DNA of 64,000 nucleotides, taken from the NCBI GenBank assembly GCA_022826825.1, contig JAJDUD010000003.1, positions 1-64,000 of the forward strand, read 5' to 3'. Source of the stretch: Acidobacteriota bacterium. GTDB taxonomy: Bacteria; Acidobacteriota; Vicinamibacteria; Marinacidobacterales; Marinacidobacteraceae. Positions 8,411 through 19,200 of the stretch are shown here, one piece after another (the first letter of the stretch is position 1; every line of letters starts with the position of its first letter). Under the pieces are notes generated by a model. The model ran no database searches and was not told the origin of the DNA. It saw only the letters and a list, made by a program, of their open reading frames with translations. The position numbers were made by a program, and so were the translations under genes.

Positions 8411-9735
8411 TGAAAATGCCGTCCGGCGGGTCGGCCGCGTGCCTCGATGCCGCCGGCTGGGAACGCCGGCCTCTGGTCGGCACGCGCTGCGCGACCGCGC
8501 AGCGCACGGGACGGCGCCGACGAGCGGGATGGGTCGCTCTCGGTGGAACGGGGCGGAGGGGACGTTCCCGGACCTCGCTCGCCCGAGACGGCGGGCGGCG
8601 CGTCGCCCGCGGGCATTCGGCCCGCTGTGCCGACGGGAGGTCGGCGTTCCAAGCCGTTTACGCCCTCTTCATGACGAGCGGGGGTGCGTGGGAGGACGCG
8701 CGCATGGGCGAAGGTCACACCCCGCCCACCACCACAGCGCCGCCCCCACGCCAATCGGGCGCGGCAGCGGAGCGCCGGGCAGTTGCTGTGAAAATGCAGT
8801 GCGGCGGGTCGGTTGCGTGCCTCGATGGCGCCGCCGGCTTGGAACGCCGACCTCTGGTCGGCACGCGCTGCGCGACCGCGCAGCGCACGGGACGGCGCCG
8901 GCCGGCGGGATGGGTCGCTCTCGGTGGAACGGGGCGGAGGGGACGTTCCCGGACCTCTGTCGCCCGAGACGACGGGCGGCGCGTCGCCCGCGGGCCTTCG
9001 GCCCGCTGTGCCGACCGGAGGTCGGCGTTCCAAGCGGTTTCCGCCGTCTTCATGACGAGCGGGGGTGCGTGGGAGGACGCGCGCATGGGCGCACGTCACA
9101 CCCTGCCCAGCATCACCACAACGCCGCCCCCACGCCAATCGCGCGCGGCAGCGGAGCGCCGGCCAGTGGCTGTGGAAATGCAGTGCGGCGGGTCGGTTGC
9201 GCGCCTCGATGGCGCCGCCGGCTTGGAACGCCGACCGCCGGGCGGCACGCGCGGCGCGACCGCGCAGCGCACGGCACGGCGCCGACCTGCGGGATGGGTC
9301 GCTCTCGGTGCAGCGGGGCCGAGGAGATGCCCCCGGATCTCTGTCGCCGAAGGCGAACAGCGGCGCGTCGCCCGCGGGCCTTCGGCCCGCTGTGCCGACC
9401 GGAGGTCGGCGTTACAAGCCGTTTACGCCGTCTTCATGACGAGCGGGGGTGCGCGGGAGGACGCGCGCATCGGCGCACGTCACACCCTGCCCAGCATCAC
9501 CACAACGCCGCCCCCACGCCAATCGCGCGCGGCAGCGGAGCGCCGACCTGCGGGATGGTGCGCTCTCGGTGCGACGGGGCGGAGGGGACGCTCCCGGACC
9601 TCGGTCGCCCGAGACGGCGGGTGGCGCGTCGCCCGCGGGCCTTCGGCCCGCTGTGCCGACCGGAGGTCGGCGTTCCCAGCCGTTTCCGCCGATTTCATGA
9701 CACGCGGGGAGCGTAGGAGGACACGCGCATGGGTG
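8411..9735. repeat. Tandem array of family A repeats
   Basis: This gap of about 1.4 kb holds consecutive copies of the family A unit. Units begin at 8411, 8789 and 9173 with a TGAAAATG or TGGAAATG sequence, giving periods of 378 and 384 bp. Each has the left arm (GGAACGCCGACC...), inner hairpins, the right arm (GTCGGCGTTCCAAGC) and an end module with TTCATGACGAGCGGGGGTGCG. A fourth unit from about 9545 lacks its first 110 or so bases; the join lies in GCGCCGACCTGCGGGATGG, a sequence also present inside unit three, so the loss looks like recombination at short homology. Unit spacing and content exclude a CRISPR. From 9735 to 9853 only a diverged half-palindrome (near 9765-9800) is seen. Confidence 0.88.
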
Positions 9736-9853
9736 TTTCTCCCGGCGGGAGAGCGCCACGCCTGCCGGTCTGGAACCCGGCGTTCCCGGCCGCTCCGCCG
9801 TCACGCCCGCCGGCGGACGGTGGGGGCCGCGTTCCGGCAACGGCCGGCCTCCC

Positions 9854-11869
9854 TCAGTTCGTGGTGGGATGCGTTCGGTACTTCTCGAACCAGGCGATGA
9901 CGTTTTCGACCTTGGAGATCAACTGGCTCGGCCGGCGTCCCATGAAGTGGGGCGCGCCCGGCAGCCGGACCACCGCGGTGTCGATTCCCTGGAACTTGAG
10001 CGCGTGGAAGAGCTGGTAGGACTCCGACAGCGGCGTCCGCAGGTCCGCCGCTCCGGTGAGCACCAGGGTCGGCGTCGTCACGTTCCCGGCGAGCGACAGC
10101 GGCGAGAACTTCCAGTAGGGCTCCGGGTCCTCCCAGGGGAGGCCCTCGTAGCGGCTGTGGTAGTAGCCGTACCAGTTGTCGGCGGTCAGCGTCTTGCTGA
10201 TCCAGTTGACGACCGGCTTCGCCGAGACGGCGGCGCGGAAGCGGTCCGTCTTCCCGACGATCCAGGCGGTCATGATGCCGCCGGCGCTCCCGCCGGTCAC
10301 GAACAGGTTGTCCTCGTCCACGTAGCCGCGGGCGATCATGGCGTCCACCCCGGACATGAGGTCGTCGTAGTCCTCGCCCGGATAGTTGTGGTAGAGCAGG
10401 TCGCCGAACTCCTCGCCGTAGCTGGTGCTGCCGCGGGGATTGGCGTAGAGGACGACGTATCCGGCGGTGGCGAAGAGCTGCATCTCCGCCGAGAAGCGGT
10501 CGCCGTAGTTGGAGATCGGCCCGCCGTGGATCTCGAGGACGAGCGGGTACCGGCGGCCGGGATCGAAGTCCGGCGGCTTGACGATCCAGCCCTGGACGGG
10601 GTGGCCGTCGAACGAGGAGTCCCACCAGATCTCCTCCACCTCGCCGAGGGTCCTGCCGGCGAACAGGTCCTCGTTGAGCGCGGTGATCTGCCGGACCTCC
10701 CCGCCGCGCGCGCCCACCGCCACGTCGCCGGGATTGTGGGGACGGCTCTGGTTGAGCGCGAAGGCGCCGGTCGCGGCGACGGAGAAGGAGCCGCCGCCGT
10801 AGGGGCGCGCGTACACGGCGCCCAGGTCTCCGGCCAACTCTTCGGTCTGGCCGTCCAGCGTCGCGAAGCCGACCTTCGAGTTCCCCTCGTCGTCGTACTG
10901 GAAGTAGATGCCGCTGCCGTCCGCGGCCCACACCGGACTCGACACGCTGCGGTCCAGCGCCCCGCTGACGGCGCGCAGGCCGCTTCCGTCCATGTTCATC
11001 ACCCAGAGCCGGCTGAGCTGGTAGGTCCGCACCCGGTCCTCGTAGCCGGTGAAGGCGATCTGTTGCCCGTCCGGCGACACCGCGGGGCCGCGGTCCGGGC
11101 CGTTCCGGTCGGTGAGCGCCCGGATCTCGCCGCCGGCGACCGGGGCGATGTAGAGCTCCGAGTTGCGGAAGTCCCGTTCCCAATCGGCGCTCCGATTCGA
11201 GGAGAAGACGAGATGCGCGCCGTCCGGCGTCCAGGCGGCGGGGCTCTGGTGATGGAAGTCGCCGGTGGTCACCTGGACCGGCGTTCCGCCGTCCACGGGC
11301 AGGACGAAGATGTGGTGGAAGCCGAAGTCGAGATAGCCCACCCCGTCCTGCCGGTTCTTGAAGCGGTCCTCCATGATCGGCGGGTCGGCCCATTCCGCCC
11401 CCGGGGGCGGTTTCGGTGGGGCCACGAGCTGCGGCGGCGGATAGGGCACGAGCATGTTGAAGGCCAGCCGCTTGCCGTCGGGCGACCAGCGCAGGCCGCT
11501 CGGCGACTCGAGGAGCTGGGTCAGCGTCGCGGTCTCGCCGGTGTCCATCCAGCGCAGGTGGATCTGCCCGCCGGCGGTGTAGGCGAGGCGGGTTCCGTCC
11601 GGCGACCAGCGCGGCGAACCGCCGTCGCCGAGCCGGCGGTGGCCGGAGCCGTCGGCGTTCACGATCCAGAGCTCGGAGCGCACCCGGTCGCGCATGATGT
11701 CCATCGAACTGCGCACGTAGGCCACCTGGCTGCCGTCCGGCGAGATCTGCGGGTCGGCGGCCCATTCGAGCTGGAAGACGTCCATGGACTCGAAGGGCGT
11801 CTGCGCGAGGGCGGGGGCGGGAAGGGTCAGCGCGCCGGCGAGGGCGAGGAGGAGCGGGAGTTTGGGCAT
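9854..11869 (-). CDS. Secreted S9 family peptidase (downstream copy)
   Basis: This 671-residue protein has a Sec signal (MPKLPLLLALAGALTLPAPALAQ), a TolB/WD40-like propeller with repeated ISPDG, RWSPDG and WTPDG blades (residues about 35-400) and a C-terminal alpha/beta hydrolase domain (about 420-671). The nucleophile is Ser528 in GGSAGG, where most S9 enzymes have GGSYGG. The acid is probably the Asp in GAADLRTP and the histidine that of GAPHFMG. S9 enzymes release oligopeptides or dipeptides, here probably in the periplasm for peptide nutrition. It is a tandem paralogue of the gene at 11933-13948, with the same length and long identical stretches. Confidence 0.92.
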   Translation of the reverse strand: MPKLPLLLALAGALTLPAPALAQTPFESMDVFQLEWAADPQISPDGSQVAYVRSSMDIMRDRVRSELWIVNADGSGHRRLGDGGSPRWSPDGTRLAYTAGGQIHLRWMDTGETATLTQLLESPSGLRWSPDGKRLAFNMLVPYPPPQLVAPPKPPPGAEWADPPIMEDRFKNRQDGVGYLDFGFHHIFVLPVDGGTPVQVTTGDFHHQSPAAWTPDGAHLVFSSNRSADWERDFRNSELYIAPVAGGEIRALTDRNGPDRGPAVSPDGQQIAFTGYEDRVRTYQLSRLWVMNMDGSGLRAVSGALDRSVSSPVWAADGSGIYFQYDDEGNSKVGFATLDGQTEELAGDLGAVYARPYGGGSFSVAATGAFALNQSRPHNPGDVAVGARGGEVRQITALNEDLFAGRTLGEVEEIWWDSSFDGHPVQGWIVKPPDFDPGRRYPLVLEIHGGPISNYGDRFSAEMQLFATAGYVVLYANPRGSTSYGEEFGDLLYHNYPGEDYDDLMSGVDAMIARGYVDEDNLFVTGGSAGGIMTAWIVGKTDRFRAAVSAKPVVNWISKTLTADNWYGYYHSRYEGLPWEDPEPYWKFSPLSLAGNVTTPTLVLTGAADLRTPLSESYQLFHALKFQGIDTAVVRLPGAPHFMGRRPSQLISKVENVIAWFEKYRTHPTTN

Positions 11870-11932
11870 GGCGGGACTCTCGGGTTCGGGGTGGGGGTCA
11901 GGGGTTTGGCAAGTTAGCAGAGGGGGAAGGGA

Positions 11933-13948
11933 TCAGTTGCCGGAGGACGTCCGGTACTTCTCGAACCAGGCGATCTGGTTCGCGACCTTGGCGATCAGCT
12001 CGCTCGGCCGGCGGCTCATGTTGTGGTAGGCGCCGGGAATGCGGACCACCGCGGTGTCGATGCCGCGGAACTTGAGGGCGTGGAAGAACTGGTACGACTC
12101 CGAGAGGGGCGTCCGCAAGTCCAGCGATCCGGTGAGCACCATCGTCGGCGTGGTTACGTTCCCCACCAGCGAGAGCGGCGAGAACTTCCAGTAGGGCTCG
12201 GGGTCCTCCCAGGGGAGGCCCTCGTAGCGGTTCCCGAAGTAGTTGAACCAGTTGTCCGCGGTGAGCGTCTTGCTGATCCAGTTGATGACGGGCTTTTCGG
12301 AGACGGCGGCGCGGAAGCGGTCGGTCTTACCGACGATCCAGGCGGTCATGATCCCGCCGGCGCTGCCGCCGGTCACGAACAGGTTGTCCTCGTCCACGTA
12401 GCCGCGGGCGATGACCGCATCGACCCCGGACATCAGGTCGTCGTAATCGTTCCCCGGGTAGTTGTGGTAGAGCAGGTCGCCGAACTCCTCGCCGTAGCTG
12501 GTGCTGCCGCGGGGATTGGAGTAGAGGACGACGTAGCCGGCGGCGGCGAACATCTGCATCTCCGCCGAGAAACGGTCGCCGTAGTGGGAGATCGGCCCGC
12601 CGTGGATCTCGAGGATGAACGGGTACTGCTTCCCCGGATCGAAGTCCGGCGGCTTGACGATCCAGCCGTGGACCCGGCGGCCGTCAAACGACGACTCCCA
12701 CCAGATCTCCTCGACTTCGCCCAGGGTCCGCTGGCCGAGCAGGTCCTCGTTGAGCGCGGTGATCCGCCGGACCGTGGCGTCCGGCGCGCCCACCGCCACC
12801 TCGCCCGGCCGGTCGGGACGGGTCTGGTTGAGCGCGAAGGCGCCGCCTGTGGAGACGGAGAACGAGCCGCTGCTGTAGGGAAGGCCGTACGAAGAACCGC
12901 CGGCGCTCTCCGCGAGGACCGCGACCTCGCCGTCGAGGGTGGTGAAGGCGACCTTCCGGTTGCCCTCGTCGTCGTACTGGAAGTAGATGCGGTGTCCGTC
13001 CGCGGCCCACACGGGATTCGCCACGCTCCGGTCCAGGCCGGCCGTGACGTCGCGCCGGCCGCTTCCGTCGAGGTTCATCACCTGGAGCCGCCGGACCTGG
13101 TAGGTGCGCAGCCGGTCCTCGTTCCCGACGAACGCGATCCGCTGTCCGTCGGGAGAGACCGCGGGGCTCGTGTCCGGCCCGCTTCGGTCCGTCAGCGCCC
13201 GGATGGCGCCACCCTCCAGGTCGGCGATGTAGATCTCCGAATTGCGGTAGTCGCGCTCCCAGTCCTCGTTGCGGTTGGAAGAGAAGACCAGGTGTCGTCC
13301 ATCCGGCGTCCAGGCGGCGGGACCCGGGTGCTGGAAGTCGCCGGTGGTCACCTGGACGGGGGTTCCGCCCTCCACCGACAGGACGAAGATGTGGTGGAAG
13401 CCGAAATCGAGATACCCGATCCCGTCCTGCCGGCCCTTGAAGCGGTCCTCCATGATCGGCGGGTCGGCCCATTCCGCGCCCGGCGGCGGTCTCGGCGGGG
13501 CGACGAGCTGGGGCGGGGGATAGGGCACCAGCATGTTGAAGGCGATCCGGCTCCCGTCCGGCGACCAGCGGAGTCCGCTGGGCGATTCGAGAAGCTGCGT
13601 GAGCGTGGCGGTCTCCCCGGTGTCCATCCAGCGAAGGTGGATCTGGTCGTCCGCGACGTAGGCGAGGCGGGCGCCGTCCGGCGACCAGCGGGGAGAGGCG
13701 CCGGCGCTCAGCCGGCGGTGGCCGGATCCGTCGGCGTTCACGATCCAGAGCTCGGTCCGCTGGCGGTCGGTCATGATGTCCATGGAGGTGCGGACGTAGA
13801 CGACCCGTTCTCCGTCGGGCGAGATCTGCGGGTCCACCGCAAACTCGAGCTGGAACACGTCCATCGGCTGGAACGGCGTCTGGGCCGCCGCCGGGGAGGG
13901 GAAGGCGAGCGCGGCGGCCAGGGTGACGAGTGAGGTGATCCTGAGCAT
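11933..13948 (-). CDS. Secreted S9 family peptidase (upstream copy)
   Basis: This is the tandem paralogue of the gene at 9854-11869, also 671 residues. It has a Sec signal (MLRITSLVTLAAALAFPSPAAAQ), a propeller domain and an S9 hydrolase domain with Ser529 in GGSAGG, Asp in GSLDLRTP and His in GAYHNMS. The ATG has a good ribosome binding site (GAGGAG, 7 nt away). The two copies differ mainly in propeller loops and near the end of the catalytic domain, where the residue after the catalytic histidine pair changes (PHFMG versus YHNMS). The gap between them is 63 bp, so they may be co-transcribed. The duplication suggests dosage or a split in peptide specificity; that is inference. Confidence 0.92.
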   Translation of the reverse strand: MLRITSLVTLAAALAFPSPAAAQTPFQPMDVFQLEFAVDPQISPDGERVVYVRTSMDIMTDRQRTELWIVNADGSGHRRLSAGASPRWSPDGARLAYVADDQIHLRWMDTGETATLTQLLESPSGLRWSPDGSRIAFNMLVPYPPPQLVAPPRPPPGAEWADPPIMEDRFKGRQDGIGYLDFGFHHIFVLSVEGGTPVQVTTGDFQHPGPAAWTPDGRHLVFSSNRNEDWERDYRNSEIYIADLEGGAIRALTDRSGPDTSPAVSPDGQRIAFVGNEDRLRTYQVRRLQVMNLDGSGRRDVTAGLDRSVANPVWAADGHRIYFQYDDEGNRKVAFTTLDGEVAVLAESAGGSSYGLPYSSGSFSVSTGGAFALNQTRPDRPGEVAVGAPDATVRRITALNEDLLGQRTLGEVEEIWWESSFDGRRVHGWIVKPPDFDPGKQYPFILEIHGGPISHYGDRFSAEMQMFAAAGYVVLYSNPRGSTSYGEEFGDLLYHNYPGNDYDDLMSGVDAVIARGYVDEDNLFVTGGSAGGIMTAWIVGKTDRFRAAVSEKPVINWISKTLTADNWFNYFGNRYEGLPWEDPEPYWKFSPLSLVGNVTTPTMVLTGSLDLRTPLSESYQFFHALKFRGIDTAVVRIPGAYHNMSRRPSELIAKVANQIAWFEKYRTSSGN

Positions 13949-14079
13949 GGGGTGGCTCCTCGATTCGGGGCGGAAGACGGCCCGCCAAGGTACCAGCCAA
14001 GCCTGCTGGACGCCATTCGGGCGGGTGGCGGCGCGGTCTTGAGCCCGCCCGGCGCTCCCCGGCTACACTCCGTCGCCCT

Positions 14080-15501
14080 GTGATCCGAGTTCCCGTTCTC
14101 CGCTGGGGGAAGCCCTACCGGAGTCTCGAGACGACCACCGTTTCCCACTTCCTGACCGGCGAGCCGATCGCCGAGGTGGACCAGGCGGCCGCCGGGATCG
14201 TCAAGCGGGACCTGCGCCGCGCGGGCCGCGCCCGGGCCGCGCTTCGTGAGATTCCGATCCCGGAATTGCTGGACCGGATCAGGGAAGCCGCCCGGCTCTA
14301 CATGGAAGCCGAGCTGCCCTTCGGCGAAGGGGTCCAGACTCCCGACGACTTCGTCCATTCCCAGTCGGCGACCACCGGGCTTCCGGAGGCGATGTGCCGC
14401 GCGAACATGGAGAAGAACCGCTTCGTGCTCAAACGGATGGACCAGGTCCTCGACGCGCTCACCCGCGGCCTCGACCTCGGGGTGCTGTCGGCCGGTCACG
14501 GGATCGAGGAGCGGGGAGTCCCGATCTCCTACCAGGCGCAGACCCCCGTGCTGGCCTGCGTGCTGCCCTCGAACTCGCCGGGAGTGCACACCCTGTGGCT
14601 GCCGGTGATCCCGCTGCAGATCGGCCTCGTCCTCAAGCCGGGACCGGAGGAGCCCTGGACGCCCTACCGGATGGCGGAGGCGTTCTTCGCCGCCGGGATC
14701 CCCCGGGAGGCGATCGCCGTCTATCCGGGCGGCGCCGAGGTGGGCGCGGCTGTCGTCGAAGCGGCGCCGAAGACGCTCATCTTCGGGAGCCGGGCCACCG
14801 TCGAGCGGTACCGGAGCAACCCGTCGGTGCGGGTCCACGGCCCCGGCTTCTCCAAGATCCTCCTCGGCGACGACGTCGTGGACGACTGGGAAGAGCACCT
14901 GGAGGTCCTCTTCGAGAGCGTCTTCCTGAACAGCGGCCGAAGCTGCATTTCCTGCTCGGGGATCTGGGCTTCCCGGCACACGGAAGAGATCGCGGCCGCG
15001 CTGGCGGAGCGTCTCGCGCCGGTCGCGCCGCGGCCCCCGGAAGATCCCGAGAGCGCGCTCGCCGCCTTCACGGTGCCGGGGATGGCCGAGGCCATCGACC
15101 GGGACATCGAGGAGCGGCTCGGCGGCGGGGGGAGCACCGACCTCACCGCGCCTCTCCGGGACGGGCCGCGCCTCGCCGCGCAGGGACGCGCCTCGTGGCT
15201 CCGTCCCACCGTCCTGCACTGCGACCGCCCGGATGCCCCGGCCGCAAACGTGGAATACATGTTCCCGTTCGTCTCGGTGGTGCGCTGCCCCCAGGAAGAA
15301 ATGCTGAAGCACATCGGGGACACCCTGGTGGCCACGGCCATTACCGAGGACGCCGCTTTCCGGGCCGACCTGCTGGAGACGACCTCGATCGACCGGCTCA
15401 ATTTCGGACCCATCCCGACCACCCGGCTGAACTGGCTCCAGCCGCACGAGGGCAACATCCTCGACGTCCTCTACCGCGCCCGGGCCTTCCAGAGCGCCTG
15501 A
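14080..15501 (+). CDS. Aldehyde dehydrogenase superfamily protein
   Basis: This 473-residue protein starts with GTG and lacks a signal peptide. It has the aldehyde dehydrogenase layout: a nucleotide-binding region with PSNSPG (residues 164-168), a cofactor lysine in LKPGPEEP (about 186), and the catalytic loop NSGRSCISC with Cys289 in the nucleophile position and a second cysteine at 292. Length and sequence are closer to acyl-CoA reductase-like or atypical aldehyde dehydrogenases than to classical 500-residue forms. The usual ELGG segment before the cysteine is not evident. The substrate is unknown. The ABC ATPase gene starts 6 bp after it, so the three genes from 14080 to 19693 form an operon. 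Confidence 0.82.
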   Translation: MIRVPVLRWGKPYRSLETTTVSHFLTGEPIAEVDQAAAGIVKRDLRRAGRARAALREIPIPELLDRIREAARLYMEAELPFGEGVQTPDDFVHSQSATTGLPEAMCRANMEKNRFVLKRMDQVLDALTRGLDLGVLSAGHGIEERGVPISYQAQTPVLACVLPSNSPGVHTLWLPVIPLQIGLVLKPGPEEPWTPYRMAEAFFAAGIPREAIAVYPGGAEVGAAVVEAAPKTLIFGSRATVERYRSNPSVRVHGPGFSKILLGDDVVDDWEEHLEVLFESVFLNSGRSCISCSGIWASRHTEEIAAALAERLAPVAPRPPEDPESALAAFTVPGMAEAIDRDIEERLGGGGSTDLTAPLRDGPRLAAQGRASWLRPTVLHCDRPDAPAANVEYMFPFVSVVRCPQEEMLKHIGDTLVATAITEDAAFRADLLETTSIDRLNFGPIPTTRLNWLQPHEGNILDVLYRARAFQSA

Positions 15502-15507
15502 CCCGGG

Positions 15508-16200
15508 GTGACGGAGGCGGCGGCCGGCCCCACGGGCCTCGAGGTCTCCGGCCTCGTCAAGGACTATCCGGCGCCCGCCGGGTTCCTGCGGGTGCTCGAC
15601 GGCGTCGATCTGCAACTCCGGCCCGGCGAGGCCGCCTCGGTGATGGGCGCCTCCGGCTGCGGGAAGAGCACGCTGCTGTTCCTGCTCGGCGCCATCGAGA
15701 CGCCGTCCGACGGGGTGGTGCGGCTCGACGGCGTGGACCCCCACGAGCTTTCGCTCGACGATCAGGCGCGGTTCCGCCGCGACCGGGTGGGGTTCGTGTT
15801 CCAGGACCACTGTCTGCTCCCGCAGTGCACCGCGCTCGAGAACGTGCTCGCACCCACGCTTCCGGACCCGCGCGAGGGCGACCGCTCGCGGGCGGCCGCG
15901 CTCCTCGACCGGGTGGGACTCTCCGGCCGGGTGGACCACCTGCCGGCGGAACTCTCGGGCGGGGAGAAGCAGCGGGTCGCGATCGCGCGCGCCCTCGTGC
16001 GGGCGCCGCGCCTGCTGCTCTGCGACGAACCGACCGGCAACCTGGACGGGGAGTCCGCGGCGGGCGTCGCGGATCTCCTGCTCGAGGCCGGCGCGCTCGA
16101 CGAGGGCCGGATGGTGGTCCTGGTGACCCACGACGCGGAGCTCGGAGGCCGGTTCCCGAAGCGGTACCGGATGCACGGGGGCCGCCTCACCGACGGGTAA
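15508..16200 (+). CDS. ABC transporter ATP-binding protein, LolD/MacB type
   Basis: This 230-residue ATPase starts with GTG. It has Walker A GASGCGKST (residues 47-55), a Q-loop (FVFQDHCLLPQ), the signature LSGGEKQRVAIARAL and Walker B LLLCDEPTGNLDGE followed by a switch His (LVTHD). The length and the QxxxLLP-type Q-loop match the LolD/MacB/FtsE group, which drives mechanotransmission exporters rather than channel-type importers. It pairs with the FtsX-type permease that begins 4 bp downstream. Probable role: extracting or exporting a lipoprotein, lipid or peptide at the inner membrane. No substrate can be assigned. Confidence 0.92.
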   Translation: MTEAAAGPTGLEVSGLVKDYPAPAGFLRVLDGVDLQLRPGEAASVMGASGCGKSTLLFLLGAIETPSDGVVRLDGVDPHELSLDDQARFRRDRVGFVFQDHCLLPQCTALENVLAPTLPDPREGDRSRAAALLDRVGLSGRVDHLPAELSGGEKQRVAIARALVRAPRLLLCDEPTGNLDGESAAGVADLLLEAGALDEGRMVVLVTHDAELGGRFPKRYRMHGGRLTDG

Positions 16201-16204
16201 CGGA

Positions 16205-19200
16205 ATGGCCACCGCCTTTGGGGTAGCCCAGTTCGCCCGGCGCGGCCTCCGGCACTACCTCCGCGAACACCTCCTGGTTGCCGCCGCCACCGCGGTCGCG
16301 GTTGCGGTGCTGGTCGGGGCGCTGGTCGTCGGGGACTCGGTGCGGGGCAGCCTGCGGGCGGCCTTCACCGAGCGCCTCGGGGCCGCCGACTACGCGGTGC
16401 TCCCGCTGCATCCCTTCTCGGACGATCCGGAGACGGGCCTCGCGGCCCGGCTGGGCGCCCGCGCCGACTTCCGGGAACGGTTCGCACGCGCCGCGCCCGT
16501 CTACCGCCTGCCGGGCACCGTGGTGGCGCCCGACGGCGGGACGGTCCCGGCGACCATCTTCGGGGTGGACGAGCGCTACTTCGCCTTCCACGGGCTCGAA
16601 GACGTCATCGAGCCGGGAACCGCCCGCATCGGCAGCGGTCTCCGGCGGCTGGGCTTCGTTCCCGGCGACGGGCTCCTGGTCGGGATCGGGGGACACGAGG
16701 AGGTCGCCGCGGCATCCCTCTTCGGCGAGAAGGACGATGCCGGCATCACCGTCCGGCGCGAGGTCGCGGCCTGGCCGAACCCGGCGCCCGGGGTGGGCTC
16801 GGGCGACTTCGCGCTCTTCCCGGAGCAGGGAGCCTCTCGCGCGGTGTTCCTGCCGCTGGACGACCTGCGCCGGGTGGTGGACGCCTCGGGCGCCCGTGGA
16901 ACTCCGGGTTCCGTCCCCCGGGCGAACGCGCTGCTGATCCGCGCCTCGGGGCAGGGGGGCGGCGGCGCCGAGGAGGAGACCGCGACGCTGGCGACCGTCC
17001 TCGCGGGGAGCAGTTCCCTCGATGACCGCGGCCTGAGCCTGAGCGAGGCGGCGGAAGGCGGAGTCGTCCTCGAGAGCCGCAGCCTGGTGCTGGCGGACGG
17101 GGTGGTCGAAGGGGCGCTTGCCGCGGCCGGGCGGACGGGAGCCGGCGCCGCCCCCGTCCTGACCTACCTGGCCACTTCCATCCGGTCCGCCGATCGGGAG
17201 ACCCCCTATTCGCTCGTCAGCGGACTCCCGGCGGCGCTGCTCCCGGAGAGCGGGCGGGAGAGCGGCCAGAACGTGCTCCATCCCGGGCCCTGGCTGGCGG
17301 AGGATCTCGGGCTCGACCCGGGGGACCGGCTCGATCTCTCGTTTCTCGTCTGGGAGGAGCAGGGCCGCTTTCACTCCGACACGGCGTCGTTCGTGGCCGG
17401 GCCGGCGGTCGCGGGAGACGCCCTCTTCACGGACCAGACCCTGGCTCCCGAGTTCCCGGGAGTGAGCGACTCGGCCCGGATGGGTGACTGGGACCCACCG
17501 TTCCCGGTGGACCTGAGCCGCATTCGGGAGCGCGACGAGCTCTACTGGGAGGAATTCCGGACCCTGCCCAAGGCGTTCGTGCCCCTTCCGGTGGCGCGGC
17601 GGCTCTGGACGATGCGTCAGGGAAGCGCGACCTCGGTCCGCTTCGCTCCCGGGGAGGGCACTCCCGACGGGACGGAACTCGCGGAGGCGCTCGTCGCGGC
17701 CCTTCCCGCCGAGGACTTCGGCCTCGTGCCCGTGCCGGTCCGCGAGCAGGGTCTCGAGGCCTCGCGGGGAGCGACGGACTTCGGGCTCTATTTCCTCTAC
17801 TTCTCGTACTTCCTGCTGGTGTCCGCGTTCGTGCTGCTGGCGCTCCTCTACCGGCTGGGGGTGGAGCGCCGGCTCGGGGAGATCGGCATGCTGCTCGCGT
17901 GCGGCTGGTCTCCGCGCCGGGTCTCCCGAAACCTGCTTCTCGAGGCCGCGGCGGTCGCCTCTGTGGGCGCGGTGGCCGGGGCGTTCGCCGGAATCGCCTA
18001 CGCCACCGGGATGATCGGCCTGCTCTCGGGCGTCTGGGAGGGCGCGGTGGCCGGTACGCTCGCTGCGGACTCCGCCGGAGAGAGCGCGGCGGCCGCGCTC
18101 GGCGTGTCCGTGAGCTGGTCTTCGGTGGCCGCCGGCGCCTGGTCCGGGATCCTGATGGCCCTGGGGGCCGCCTGGTGGACCCTGAGGAAGCTCGTGCGGT
18201 GTTCCCCGCGGAGCCTGCTGGCCGGGAAGCCCGCCGGGGAACTCGCGGGCTGGCCCGGCCTGGCGCCCGCGCGTTCCCCCGGGGGGGCCGCCCGGCGCTG
18301 GGCCGTCGTCACCGGGGCGTTGGGCCTGGCGCTCTTCGGGCTCGGGATGGCCGGGGCGATTCCCGAAGCCGGCGGCTTCTTCGGGGCGGGGGCGGCGTTC
18401 CTCGCGACGGCGTTCCTGGCGGCGTGGTCGCGCCTCAAGGGCCTGGCCGATCCGGGACGGCGCGCCGCGACCGGGCAGGGCAGCGCGGGCCTCCGCGGGC
18501 TCGCCTTCCGCGCCACCACCTTCCGGCCCGGCCGCAGCCTCGCCGCGATGGTCCTTGTGGCCTTCGCCGCGTTCACCCTCGTCGCGGTCGAGGCGTTCCG
18601 GAAGCGGCCCGCAGCGGGGGTCCTCCCGGCGGGCGCCGGAGGGTTCGTCTCCATCACCGAGACCGTCTTCGGCTCGCCCTGGGATCCGCGGGATCCCGAA
18701 GGGGCCGAGGCGCTCGCCCTCCTGCGGCCCGACGACCTCGGACTCCGTATCCAGCCGCTCCGGCTCGCCGGCGACGAGGACGCGAGCTGTCTGAACCTGT
18801 ACCGGCCTTCGCGCCCCCGCGTCATCGGGATTCCCCGGGAACTCGCCGACGAGAACCGGTTCCCGTTCGCCGCCCATCTGGGCGAGAGCCCCGAAGACCG
18901 CGACAACCCCTGGCGCCTGCTCTGGGAGGACCGCGAGGCCGGCGCGCCGATTCCGGTCATCGGGGACCAGAACTCGATGACCTACGTGCTCAAGTGGCCG
19001 GTGGGCGAGGAGCGCGTCTTCCCCATTGGGGCCGGGGACGCTCCGGTCCGTCTCCGGCTCGTCGGCACGCTCTGGGACAGCGTCTTCCAGGGCGAACTGC
19101 TGATGGCGGAGGAGGACCTGCTCCAGTCGCTGCCCGCGCCGGACGGCTACCGGCTCTTCCTCAGCGAATGGGAGGAGGTCCCGCAGGGTGAGGAGGCGCT

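Noticed and set aside
8411-9735. CRISPR array
   Set aside because: The repeating unit is about 380 bp with no short repeat-spacer pattern and no cas genes are near.
7198-9900. Forward open frame of 900 codons over HupE and the repeat array
   Set aside because: It is antisense to the clear HupE gene and then follows the repeat units; the repeated residues come from the repeats.
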